A stretch of 64,000 bases of DNA from Trichosporon coremiiforme (taxonomy: Eukaryota > Basidiomycota > Tremellomycetes > Trichosporonales > Trichosporonaceae): positions 372,001-436,000 of the forward strand of contig BCJJ01000021.1 in NCBI GenBank assembly GCA_039545355.1, read 5' to 3'. Below are positions 45,868-57,887 of this stretch, in pieces. The number at the start of each line of letters is the position of its first letter. Positions within the stretch are counted from its first letter, which is position 1. Position numbers and translations under genes: made by a program. The notes beneath the pieces were generated by a model that was not told the origin of the DNA, did not search any database, and was given only the letters and a program-made list of their open reading frames with translations.

Positions 45868-46628
45868 TTAGAGGTCGTGAGGGAGGTTTGATCTCGATCC
45901 CTCCTTGACGAGGAACATATGGCTCTGTAGGTCCTTCCTTGCGTCTTTGCCGTTCAGACGTGCGAGGGCGTTCTTGGCCGTGTCGAGGCTCGGCGTCCTG
46001 ATGCGCAGCTGCTTCACGTCCGGCCCTAGCAGCGCCGCGACGACAGGGCACCGCGCCTCCGTGTGGGATTCGTATCTCTGCCGGCGGGGGATTTGGTAGT
46101 GGCTCAACCAGCGCTCGCGCAGCGTGACGCACACATACGTCGCGCCGTGCACGGACGCACCGCTTGGGGGGGCACCTCGCAACGTCCGCGCAGTTACACC
46201 ACCGGTCCATGACGAGATCCAAGCGCCGCAAGGGCGGAAGGCGGAAATTGCACACAGCGTTGCGGCCGTGGCTCGAGCGTGCCGTCTGCTCCCGCCGAAA
46301 CATGCGCCAGCAGAGCGTTCAGTCGCTTCGAGGGAGCGACCTCGGCGTACACGATGACCTTGCGCGCAGGCCGCATCGCGTGCACTTGCAAGGGGGGTGG
46401 GATGGCCAGCGCCTGCCGGAAGAACGGCAGGCAGCCGTGCTCGGAAGTAAACACCAGACGGCCGCCGAGCTTCATAACCGCTAGCTCGTCGCCGGCCATG
46501 AACTTATCAGCTATTTCTATCATGCAGGGGCTGGCCAGTCGGGAAGAGAGCAGGCCACCATACTCGAGGTGCTGCAGGATGCACTCGACGATGTGCGGGT
46601 AATTGCGAGAATGCATGCTTGGTGCCAT
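45868..46628 (-). pseudogene. Decayed F-box-like gene with frameshifts
   Basis: The reading frame opens with an ATG at 46628 (MAPSMHSRNYPHIVECILQH) and runs 144 codons to a stop at 46194. The first 45 residues resemble an F-box (P-x-IV-x-x-IL-x-x-L, then LLSSRLAS). Coding-like sequence then continues in two other frames. One runs from about 46250 to 46170 (LPPLRRLDLVMDRWCNC, then ARCPP). After a run of seven G at 46166-46172 the frame changes again, to YVCVTLRERWLSHY, then CPVVAALLGPDVKQLRIRT and SLDTAKNALARLNG, ending at 45868. A 22-nt gap is too short for an intron even here. The simplest reading is a formerly single protein broken by at least two indels. Sequencing error in the G run could explain one of them. 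The family and function are unknown. Confidence 0.5.
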
Positions 46629-49600
46629 TGTGGGGTGGATGGCGGCGTGTGGCGGTCGGTGGTGGGTGGATGGACGTGGAGGAGTGAGTGTTGACGAAAT
46701 TCAGTCGCGCCGGCGTGTCCGAGGTTTTCACTCTTTGACTCACGCGAGCGGAGCTCCGATTGTCTTGTAGCTATAGCAATGGATATCTATCCATATCCAT
46801 ATCCATATCCATATCCACATCCATATGGGATATGGGATATGGGATATGGAAAGCTATGAGAAGGGATATGGCGAGCCACGGCATGATGGCGGTCGAAATT
46901 GTCAAAGTTTCTGATAGAGACCGACTCGCAGGACCTGAAACGGGGCGAATTCTCAGCGTTCGGGCTGTGCAGAGCTAGGTATTGCGGATATATTGACAGA
47001 TATCGGCAGACATCAACAGATATGGACGAGATAATGGGAGAATATGGAAAATATCATACAAACGACGCGAGCGTAGGTGAAAATGCTTCCAGTTTCTGCT
47101 TGTCTGATATTCGAAGGCCCGAAAACTGCCGCTGGCCGTTGCCGGGGTGCAGTCAGCTTTTGCAGTATTAAGCGTGCCAGCGAGTGGCAGAAGAAGGTGG
47201 CAGGGTACAGTTGTCCCGTCCCAACACTGGCCTTGAATCGGGCCCGCCGTGGCACTATGTGCCCTGTCGATTGCAGAGTGTTCCGTCTGCTTGCTAAACG
47301 GGTGGAGCTCGAGAGAGCTCGAGTGTCCGCCAGACCAGTGGCATACTTCTGCCAAGTCGCAGGCGATGGCCACGCAAAGCTACCTGGTGGCTATGGTAAG
47401 GAGCCGCGGTGTGACGCCCGGCTAGGAAGTTACAGTTGCCACGGAATCAGGTAGACCACGTCGCATAGGTTTACCGTCTCGTAGCTATGAGAGTACGGAT
47501 GAGCATATGATCAGAGCAGAGGGCCGTGATCTTCTGTGCGAGGAAGGCGCCGAGTGTCTGCTGTGCATCGCAGTACATGGGCCTCGCAGTGTAAGTTCTT
47601 TCCGGCACAGACAAGTCTCCCACAGACTGAATTGTCCTTGAGTTGAGCGAGGCTAGGCGCAGCAAGCAAGTGTCATCGCAACATCCTGCAGGCGGACACA
47701 TCAATTTCGCACTGCAGACGATTTCTCTGGCGAGTGCCACGCTCAGGTCGTCGTCCAGTGTTCCCAGATATGTGCGGCGACCGGCGACCGGTCGACAATC
47801 TATACTCTGGGACGTGCAGAGCTCGATCGATATGTGCTGATAGATCGAAAGTGTCCGGGTAAAGAAGAGTCGTCTACCAGACCCAACGGGTCCCTATCAA
47901 GTCCGCACTACAAATCATACACACCATAGATGTGATTGCAGCGCATTCCTTCCCGCCACGGACAAGCACAGCAGCGTGTGATCCTCCAACGCAAAAGAGC
48001 GTCCATCGCTTTGATAGCATTCCAGCGCTCCGACGGAGTCAGGTGCCACTTGGAGTTCGGTCACATGTGTAGCCTTTATAGCATGGTAATCAAGCGAAAC
48101 GGGGTAGCGGGCCCTGTTCGGTTCTCGGAGGTACTCCGGAAGCAGAGCACCGACGGCCCACGGCGTCCGAACCCCGTATAGAGTCGGGGGATATGGGCCC
48201 GCAGTAAAATCGGGCATGGTGATACCTCACGATCGCTGTCACTGGGCGACCGCCTAGGGCCCTTTCATTGAGCCCCAGAAGGTCTGGAACGTCGGCGTGG
48301 TATATTGCTGCGGTGTGACTGAAACCAACGACTGTGACTGAGATCCATCCAAAGACCTGCTGCCGAGCACTCAAAGCAGCACCGCACGCAGTCAAGCTGC
48401 GGCGCAAGATCTTGTGTGACTGCCAGTGACGAGCCCTAGAAAACAGCTGGGCGAAACTGATTAAGTGTCGGTCAGCGGCCCAGCTGGCTCGCAATCTTGA
48501 GCGGCCGATGGGCTGGCGGCGGCGGTCATGGTGTCCGCTCCACCGCCGCGATGTGCACTGAACTCTGCCTCTTCCTAACGAACCCGCTGATCGGCGGGCA
48601 TACAAGCACAGCGCCGTGCGCCAATGTGTGCAGTAAAATTGTCTGACCCCCACCAGTCTCAGCCCACTGTTGACGCCCGCCCGCGATTCATGGCCGGACC
48701 GGCGGGTACGACCGTGGGGGAATTGTGACGGGAATCAGCTTGCCCATCTGCTCATCAGCCCTCCGGCCCATCGATCTGGGATCTAGGAAGCACCGCGAGG
48801 CGATGTTGATCGTTTATTGAGACTGACGCATCGTCGCAGAACCTCTTCGAGTTCTCACGCAATCGCCCGGATGGGCGATGTCCTCGTCACCCACTGCAAT
48901 CGACGGAGGAGAATGTACGCCTGGCACATGTCTGACGGGCGGGCAGGTCAATTGCAAGCGGAGTGAGCGGCGCAGAGTGTATGAGCTCACCTCCGCGCCG
49001 ATGCACTGATTGTCGTCGCCCTGTATGCCCTACTCGCCCTGCGTATTCGTGCTCCAACGATCGGCGGCGGGCAGGCACTTATGAACGCCATAACTGTGGG
49101 CCGTCTTGTGTATCGTAAGCGCCGTCACCATTCACTGCATCGTCGCCCATATGCAACGGAAAGTAAAGTCTGTCACCGAGAAACGAAGTCGCCATGCGTA
49201 TGCCATGAGCTCATGTGACCCACCAACCAACAGACAGGGTTGTCAACTGACGATGTCGTCGAACACCGGCATCGAGCGACGAAGCAAGGTGAGGCGTCTG
49301 GCTCCGAGCTCCGCTGCAAACACAGAAGGCTGAGGCTTGTATGCTCCCTCCTCGTGCCTCCTTACTCCCCTCTGGTTCCTGTACTCCATCGCCGTCGTCG
49401 GCGCCCACTCGCAGAGTTCCCAGGACTCGCTGGGGAGCACGCGATGCGCAGGACTCGCCAGGACTGGCAAGGACTTGTCCAAGCGACACCCGATTAAACG
49501 TCGTCGCATGTCCGTGGAGAGGCGGGTTGTGCCTCTTTCATGGCAGCCGAGCGCCAAGCTTGGCATAACGCTGCCGGAACGAGCAACAGCAAGTGCGAAT

Positions 49601-52600
49601 AGGATACGACTTGTGCAGAGAAAGGTCGATCTGACAATAACGGTGTAGGCATTCAAGGTTGATTCAATGGCACCGTGCTCCGTGAAGAAGAGTACGCAAT
49701 GCCATCGATTCGGACCGACTGCCACTCACGTCGTACTCGTTACCACATCGAGAGCGAACCATGTTCTGGATGAGCAAACACCCGCCAGTACACAGGGGCC
49801 TGTTTAGCCCTGTATGAAGCCTATATGACTATAGGTGAGGGTCGGATGCGACCAATCTCTCCCAAGCTCACGAAAGAAGACGGGAGCACGTGGAGATTGA
49901 GCGCAAAAACATCGACAAACCCAACTTGAATTGCTCGGTCCACACCGCACGAGATACGAGCTGCACTTTAAAGCGACTCGGGTTGAGACGAGCTGGCATG
50001 CCTCGATGCTCCAGCCACAGAAGCACATGATTTGCGGCAGAGAAGGTTCCGACGTGGACGTTTGAAGTTGTCGAAACCATGTCTAGTATGTCCTGAGCGG
50101 GTACTGTGTTCGTAGCTCTGCTGGAGTACGTTCGGTGCGGGAACTCTCGTAAGGGCTGCGCTGGAAGCAGCAAGGCGGCGCAGCCGAGGAGTGACAATTG
50201 TCAACACGAAACATGTCCTCATTCCAGCTGCATTCCAACGAGGCTACTCTACCCCCTTCTCCTGGCTCGCTGTTGCTCCCTGCAACATCCCTTTCCTGCC
50301 GCTTCCAGACTCTGACCGGCCCTCTTCTGGTGCCTGCTGCCCAATTGCTGGTACTCGGGCAGCAGCTCGTCAGGCCCTCAGGATCGCCCTCCCACGCACC
50401 GAAACGCTGAAAATTAAGGAAACACTTTTGAGACCTCTCGTATTCTGGAGGTCCTGCGCGTTCCTGGAGATACTGCACCGAATAGTGTGGCGTTACAGTT
50501 ACAGTTCATGGGTCCGAGCATAAAAAGTGCCTGGGGCATTTGCGTCCACTTAATCCGTTATCGCGTTTTTCTTTTTCACCGTGCCTGAATTCCCTGGTCG
50601 CTGGTGGGGCCAGAACCAAGTGAGCCTGAAAGCTCGCAGACGGCAGGTCGGCAGATCGGCATGTACTCCGCTTCGCTATCGGCGGCGTCGATACGGGGCC
50701 ATGGTAAGGGTGCGCTTCGGATCGAGTTCTAGCGCGCCAGCGCACGCCTCTAGCCAGCATTGCGCCGCTGTGCCGAGCTGCATGCGCACTCACATGACGT
50801 GCATGAAATACACCAACGGCGCCACCTGCGCCGGGCTCTGTGGAGTGCTGCGGTCCAAACGCGCTAGGTGCGTAACTCGATTAGCCATTCACGGGTATAT
50901 CTGCAACGCATCGCGCCATGCTGCAGCACGCTAGTTTCGGTGCTCCGACAGCCGGCGTGTATGTCCGATTTCAGTCTTAATCTCGACAAGGAATGTCTCA
51001 ATGTCGATCTGGCTTGCACACATACAATGAGCGGTAAACGGCCGCCGCGGCGGATCTGTGTCCAGACCCCCAAGCCATGCAGGGCTAGCATGATTATGCA
51101 GGACACAGGTCAGAGCCGCTTGCAGGACACCTGACTCGCAGAGTTGCAGGAAGTGCGGCTGTCAGGTGTACCGAGTTGGACGACGACGCACTCCCAGATC
51201 GCAATAGAGGGCGAGGTGGGAAGAGAACAGGCGCGAGGTCCGAGGCCTGAAGGCGCTGTTTGGAGGTTGATTTCTTTTCGCACGCCTGTGAACCGCCGAC
51301 TTTTGGGGGTGAGGGCTCGTGAGGGTCCCCATCGAGGGTCGTCCATTGTGTCCTGGTTTTCGCTCCACCCACCGCCCTGGTAATTTGACCGGTGCTGATC
51401 GGCCGAACCAGTCGCCGGGACACTTGATAATCTACATGCGATTGCGATGTGTGCGAGCTCCGGTCGCGCATGCTCACGCAGGCGTACGCAGGCTCTCGCA
51501 CGCTCCCAGGACTCGCTTGCTCGGCGAGCGCCCAGCACGCCAGCACGCCCATTACGCCAGCCAACGCCAGCTCCAGCTCCATCTTGGAGCTAGTTAGCCC
51601 TAAGGTTTCTCCCGATATGGGCCTGGCGGTCCTGGGTTCATCCTCCGCCCTCCGCCCTAAGTCGTTCACAAGGCTTAACGCCGTACCATCCTGTAGTGAA
51701 CCCAATACCAAGGAACGGCGCCGGACAAAGTTGAAGATCATGCAGAGCCTTCAGAGAAAGATGCACTCATGCTGCAAAGCTCTCAACGAAAAAGCAAGAC
51801 GGCAGCCCGGCACGCCGTGCGGAAGTGGGCTGTGTACTTCGACCCGTGGAACTGGAGCACGACGCCAGTCCACAACCGGTAGCTTCGTAGCTTCGAGGTA
51901 AAGCAGGTAAAGCTTTCTCTCCTGTGTTCTCTCCGCCGCCCTCGCTGGCGTCCGTTCCGAGACGGTCTTCAACAGACGCGAATCAAATGCATGCGCTGTA
52001 TGACAAGGCGGAGCAAGTGAGAGTACGCGAGCATTCGAAGCGCATCGAGCCTTGGCGGGGAGGAGAGAGTTTTTGAGGTAGCGAATAGCGTGCGTGGTAC
52101 ACTGCGGGGTTACATTGCAATGCTAGGTGCTGCCGCAAAACCCGACGACGGCTGGCGGCATGGCGCCGCCGCCGTTATGTTTCTGTTACCCGCCTGTCCC
52201 CCGCCGGAGTGCGTGCTGCCCGTCTGCTGCGCGCCATTCAGTGAGTGAGAGGGTAGTATGTATGCTGCCGGTGTGGCCGTTGTGGGTGTGGCCCTTCCCT
52301 CACCCTCTGCGCGACCGCGCAAAGGGAAAGCAACTCGTGGAAAGGTACAGCAGCGCAGGAGTAAACCGCCGAGCAGGTTTGGTTACGAGTGGATCGCATG
52401 GAATTGCGGATCGCGAGGAATCGATGGAAGCAAACTCTCTTCAGTTACTTCCTCGTACCTCCTGTAGGTTCTGATAGGTCCAGAGGGGGCAAGGGGAAGG
52501 GGGACCAGAGAGGGGGCCAGACACTGACCCTAAGCAAACCTAGGCTCCGCTACCGACTATATCTAGACAGCGGGCAATGCGCGCTGGCACTCTGGTAACT

Positions 52601-55600
52601 CTGGCTGCCTGACATGAGGATGCTATCATCCAAAACTTCGTACTCTGTGTCTAATTGAGCGACTGAAAATCCGGTCTAGTTTCCGGGCGGCTGCAGACTT
52701 CCTCTCCATGATTAGGGTTCGCAGGAAAGCGTGACATTTTGGTAAATTTTGAAACCTTTTCTTGATTCCCACGGCAGTGAGGCCCGCTGTCCAGCATGGC
52801 GAGAGCGGTCTGTACGGTCTGTACGGCAGTCACGGCTGTGTACCGTGGCGGGGAGGCTTCGCACGACAGAGGGCCCAGAGTAATTTGGTCTAAGCCAGTC
52901 AATCATGGCAAGTACCCGCATTGTCTTAATCCTTTGATCGTTCATTAGGCTGGAACACATTGACCAACCACAGTCCTTTGCGACAGCAATTCTCCGTCCT
53001 GCTGACCCCATTCTCTTGAAACGGGTAGCCGGCCAACCCCTGATATGGAATCGGTGTAATGTAGCGCACGGCCTTCCTGAAGAGTCGCTAGGGGTAACGC
53101 TTCATTTCGCATGCTCATATCGACGGCATTCGGGCGTCTTCAGCGCAGGGGACAACCGGCCATCGCTGTAGTGACAGCGCGATGACAGCGCTGCACGGAT
53201 TATCCCCTCGTCCCAAGGGTGCCTCGCACACTCGTCCGCTCCGCGAACTGTAATCGCGAGCTGTACGCAGCCGAATAATCGTTTTGATGTTGATTTTCTG
53301 CGTGTATGCGAGCGAGAGCGGGTGTTAGGCTCAACTGAATGGCCGCGGTTGCAGTGCAGCATGCCATGCGTTATGCCGATCAGACGATTTTCACTGATTG
53401 CTGGTGGTCGGCTCGTCTCGTCCGTACGCCCTCTACGTCACGGCTGGGCACTTGATTGATGCGCTCGCATCTGTTGAACGTTCAAACAGCAGGGAGCACC
53501 AGGGATCTCCCCGCTGACCCTGGAGCGCCCTGGGACCCTGCAAGTCCCGTCGCGGTCATGGTTGATTGGCAGTGGGTCGGTTGTCAAGGAGAAAGCGACG
53601 CGAGCAGGACACGAGGATGATTCCAACGATGTGATCGAATAATATTCACGCAAACCAAATTCCTTCATGGGTTTCAGGTCCTTCGTTTCTCCATCTCCCT
53701 TGCCCTCCCCTGCCCCGTCCTTTAGCTTGACTAGCTCCTCTGCTAGCTGCTCAAGCTAGGACAGCTCGCTCTGCGCACGCAACCAGGTACATGAGGTACG
53801 TTCGACACTAGTTAGGCACCACCACACAAACATTAACCGCTGATCTAAATGACCCTTAGTTTTGATAAACCCCGATCTATTGCAGGGATTAGCCCAGCAC
53901 GCCAGGACGCCAGCGCGCCAGCGCCCATCGCACACTCAACCGCTCAACCGTTCAGCCTAGGGGTCGGCCGGCGCTTGGGCGCTTACGCTTAGCCGCAAGC
54001 GACCGTTGCCGCTGAACCACCCAGGGATCGAGGTCTGGGGCGGAAGGACCCGCGCTTGTCTTGCAACTGCGCCCTCGACAGTGTCTGTCGCTTGCGTCCG
54101 AAGCTTCCTTGCTGTTCGTCTGACGGGCCCACGGTTGCTATGCCGCGTCCTTGCTGTTCTGGGTGTTCTAGCTGTCTGCGATGCGGTGCGAGCGCAGTGC
54201 GACGCCCATCAAACTGTCTGTGATCAGTGAGACATGTCTGTATGCATACACAGCTGCTTCGACCTAAAAATGATCCCACGGGGCGGGCCAAGCGGACCAG
54301 CGCTCTGAGTCTCGGTCGACGCCATTCAGTGTCTGGTGGGCTTACTACCGCTGGGCGGTGGGAGGGCTGGCCAATGCAGCCACGCGATGCCGAGTGGTGG
54401 GTGTGGGAGGGTGATGGGACGTGGGCGGGGGATCTAGACGCGAGTACTGGTGGACGCAGAGCGCCAGCAACAGCGCAGCTGAGCAACAGCAGCAGCGTGC
54501 CCCTGGCCGGCGTTGCTCGCGCCCTCGCCTCCGTGCTCCCGTCCTGAGACTGCTCGCTCCTGGGTCCTGCGTCCCAACCCTTGGACGGCGCCCTGACCAG
54601 CGCGACCTGGCATCCTGCGTCTGTCCACTCGACCCTGATCAGACCTTTCCTGAGCCGCCTGGGCTGCTGCATGGCGCCAGGCGTCCTGGGGCGCTGCGCG
54701 TCGCATCCCTCTTTCCTCTCGCGCTCGGCCCACACCGTCCAAAGGCCAACACGCAGAGGCTCGGCTCACATGCGTCCAACCCCAGCCCAGCCCAGCGGGC
54801 GTAGCGCATCCCAGCCAGACTCAGACACACCCGCACCCAACACACCCCATACCGCACCCCTCACCCTACACCACTGAGTGACCTGGCTGTCTTCCTCGTC
54901 CACCTTCATCTTGCAGTGTTTCCACCTCTCTTCTTTCTTCGTCGCCCTTCATTCAGCTCCCACTCTTCTTACGAGGTTATCAAAAGCACAAGAGCGCGGC
55001 AGGCCCACGTCTCTTCACTGTTCTGTTAATCTCTGTTCATAGACTCCCTTTCTTCGTTCTACCCCCTTCGATACTTTGCTCAGCTCAGCTCGCATTGCTG
55101 CTACAACCATCCAGCACTCCGGCAGACGACAGCTCGACGCTACCCCCCGCCGCGCGCAACAGTACGAAACTTTCTTCTTCTTCGTTACCAGCGACTCTCA
55201 CCTCGCCATCGCCGTCTAGTAGAGCTAGAACCGCGACTTCCTTCGACGACCGCAACACGAAGCGAGGTAGTCACGACGCCCCGTCGGTCCAACCCCACCC
55301 ACTTCCGTCACCCATCAGCACCCCCATCACTCCATCACCGTCAACCGCCATCAACCGCTTTACATCATCTTCCCCTACCCAAAAGTCAATTGCGGTGTTC
55401 TCTAGCATTCTTCACATCGCAAGCTGAAGCCTATCAACAGAGATAACGGGTACGTAGAGTTTGAAATTCTAGCCCCTTCATGAAATCCAACACGCACGGA
55501 ATGGGGTTGTAGCACGAATGTGCCTGAGACCGCCTTTCGGTTTCCTTCGACAACGCCAGTTGGTTTGGGTTGTAACGCTTGCTGACATTATGCTTGTAGC

Positions 55601-56162
55601 GCTGCCCAGACACAACCGCCATCAGTCCCAGTCCACGGCTGATTGAATTCATAGAAAGTGAACGTCTCAGCACCGCTCTAGGCGTTCAGTCGTAGCATCC
55701 TAGCGGTCAGATCACGGGTTGAATCGATCGTCGGTGAGTCACAGCGACACCTCTGCACCATACCTCTATCCCGTCCGACTCTACCTGTTCTCTCATGTAC
55801 TCGCGTTTCCAGCTGTCCGCTCACACCCGTCCAGAATCGCTTGCATATCACAGCATCGACCCAATCGACAAGCATACAACACACTCTCTCCCATCCTGCG
55901 GTCTGTTTACGCACCTCATCGCACTCACACTCGCGTCCTTTTGGCACCCCGCACCTCGCAATCAGTCTTCGGTTACTGAGGTCCTCCAAATTGCAATAGC
56001 TCAATCACGATTACCCTTCCACGAATTGTTCGTACATTCGACTCGGCGAAGCTCTCGTCGCTCACACCTTCCACAGCAGGTCATCTACCCTACGACTCTG
56101 CATTGACCAACGAATTTTCGATCGCCGGTCGATAGTAAATTCGTGTATCCCAATCCTTCACC
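46629..56162. other. Gene-poor region of about 9.5 kb
   Basis: No protein gene, tRNA or 5S rRNA could be supported. Open frames up to about 250 codons exist on both strands, but they overlap in several phases, use scattered starts and have no recognisable domain. No reverse-transcriptase, integrase or transposase motif was seen. The DNA is less GC-rich than the neighbouring genes. From about 54880 the + strand becomes strongly C/T-rich up to the start codon at 56163, which suggests a long promoter and 5' leader for the CENP-B-type regulator. A stretch TTGCTGACATTATGCTTGTAG near 55587-55607 has the form of a local intron end, so a leader intron is possible. Confidence 0.5.
46791..46850. repeat. 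Palindromic hexamer/heptamer microsatellite
   Basis: Six CCATAT-type units (one CCACAT) are followed directly by three GGGATAT units. The two halves are largely complementary (ATATCC against GGATAT), so the tract can fold back on itself. Confidence 0.8.
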
Positions 56163-57887
56163 ATGGCTTCCGCTGTCTACTACGCCGCCGCTCCCAAGGA
56201 GGAGGTCGACTTTATGGCCATGTTCACCAACCAGCACGAGGAGTCGCTCGTCGACACCAAGCCGGCTGTCCAACAGCAGCCCGCTGATACTGCTTCCATT
56301 TCTTCCGAGCAGCTGCAGGTCTACGACGTGTGCACCTCTGTTCCTTACGACACCACCATCCCTTCGGCCGCCGCCGTCCCCCAGTATCTCGAGCCCGCTC
56401 TCGCTATTCAGAGCACGTCTTCGAACCAGTCGCCGGAGGCTGGCCCTTACGGAACCGTGGCCCCTTTCGACCCTTCCGCGACCTACAGTGAGGCGCAGAA
56501 GATCAGCGGCAGCGGAACCCTTAGCCCCACGGCTGTCACGGCTTCGCCCACCCTCCCAGCCTCTGGCGGTGCCACCCCTCCGGAAACCGCCGTTGCCACT
56601 GCCGACAAGGCCCAGATCCGCCGCAAGCGCAAGCTTACGCCTGACGACAAGCGTCGCATCTGTGAGATCTACCGCAACTCGCAAGGCAAGATCCGCCAGG
56701 AGGATATTGCGAAGGAGTACTCTGTTGACCGGAGTACCATCTCGAAGATCTTGAACCAGGAGGACCGCTGGCTCGACCCCCAGCAGCCCAACGCTGCCGC
56801 CATTCTTGCTCGTCGTCCTGGTGGCCGCTACCCCGCAATCGAGGAGGAAATGCACCGCTGGCTCGATGAGGCAGTCATGCAGGGCCGCGATGTCCGCGAC
56901 TCTGAGGCTCGTGAGGAAGCCCTCAAGGTCGGTCTCCGCCTTGGCCACCCCCACTTCCAGGCTTCGTCCAAGTGGTGGGACGGTGTCAAGCGCCGCCGTA
57001 TTGAGGAGGGTCGCCCCATGCCCAACACCCGTCGCCCGCACACCTCCATGCCCCCGCTCATGCCCGGTCTCATCCGGTCATACTCTACCATGACCATGGA
57101 CTTCCCTCGCGAGGCTTTCCCTATGGCTGGTCCCAGTCACCACCCATACATGATCGACCCCGCCATGATGCACCCTGGCGTCATGGGCATTCCTCTGCAG
57201 CACGCTGGCCTCCCCATGGCTGTCCGCGCCCGCTCGCAGTCTTCCCCGCAGATGTTCAACCCCTACTCGGCGCAGCAGCAGCCTTCTTTCGGACCTGCTC
57301 CTCGCCAGCGCCAGAGCCCGGGTCGCCCCTCGCCCGTGACGCCGTTGAGTCGTCACCGATCTTACCAAGGATCGAACGGTGGCTCGCCCCAGCGTGGCAG
57401 CCCTCTGCACCGTGCTGGATCGACCCACGGATCGCGCCCTTCGCCTCACATCCGCCTCGGTGCTTCCGCCTTCGGTATCACCCCCTTCCGCCCAGAGGAC
57501 GCCCCTCCCATCGGCACTCCTGTTTCCGGAGGAGCTATCCCGACCGAGGTTACTCCGGCCGGCAGTTCTACTTCCGCGCCCGCTTCCACTGCTGGCGGCG
57601 CGGCTCCTCCTGTTAGCCTTTCGCCTCTGTCCATGGCTGTCTCTGACACGCCCTCGGAGCTGTCTGGCAACTCGCTCGGCCTCAGCCCCAGCACCCCGTG
57701 TACTCCTGCGCAGGCGTCCTTCCCTCAGGTCCCTGAGTACATGGCTCCGGCTGTCGGCCCTGACATGATGGCTTGCCAGCAGCAGCAGGTCATGATGGGT
57801 CAGCCCGGTTTGATGCAGTTCCAGCCCGTCCCCATGTACACGACCCTTGTGTACGGCGGCGAATTCCAGCACCAGCAGTGGCAGTAG
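56163..57887 (+). CDS. CENP-B-type helix-turn-helix DNA-binding protein
   Basis: Intronless, 574 residues. Start context CACCATGGC. Residues 1-150 are low-complexity Ser/Thr/Ala/Pro. A basic patch RRKRK at 153-157 precedes a Psq/CENP-B N-terminal HTH at about 156-202 (LTPDDKRRICEIYRN, then IRQEDIAKEYSVDRSTISKI). A second CENP-B/Tc5-type HTH follows at about 222-280 (RYPAIEEEMHRWLDEAVMQG, then FQASSKWWDGVKRRR). The rest (about 300 residues) is Pro/Ser/Gln-rich with no DDE transposase domain. This is therefore a domesticated pogo-type DNA-binding module, probably a transcriptional regulator or centromere-like binder, rather than a transposase. It has the longest upstream gene-free region in the window. 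Confidence 0.88.
   Translation: MASAVYYAAAPKEEVDFMAMFTNQHEESLVDTKPAVQQQPADTASISSEQLQVYDVCTSVPYDTTIPSAAAVPQYLEPALAIQSTSSNQSPEAGPYGTVAPFDPSATYSEAQKISGSGTLSPTAVTASPTLPASGGATPPETAVATADKAQIRRKRKLTPDDKRRICEIYRNSQGKIRQEDIAKEYSVDRSTISKILNQEDRWLDPQQPNAAAILARRPGGRYPAIEEEMHRWLDEAVMQGRDVRDSEAREEALKVGLRLGHPHFQASSKWWDGVKRRRIEEGRPMPNTRRPHTSMPPLMPGLIRSYSTMTMDFPREAFPMAGPSHHPYMIDPAMMHPGVMGIPLQHAGLPMAVRARSQSSPQMFNPYSAQQQPSFGPAPRQRQSPGRPSPVTPLSRHRSYQGSNGGSPQRGSPLHRAGSTHGSRPSPHIRLGASAFGITPFRPEDAPPIGTPVSGGAIPTEVTPAGSSTSAPASTAGGAAPPVSLSPLSMAVSDTPSELSGNSLGLSPSTPCTPAQASFPQVPEYMAPAVGPDMMACQQQQVMMGQPGLMQFQPVPMYTTLVYGGEFQHQQWQ

Noticed and set aside
47915..48217. 100-codon frame that looks faintly protein-like
   Set aside because: No family motif, start context or neighbouring exon could be found; possibly a gene relic, but not supportable.
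46629..56162. Transposable element or centromere
   Set aside because: No reverse transcriptase, integrase, transposase or long terminal repeat could be seen on either strand.
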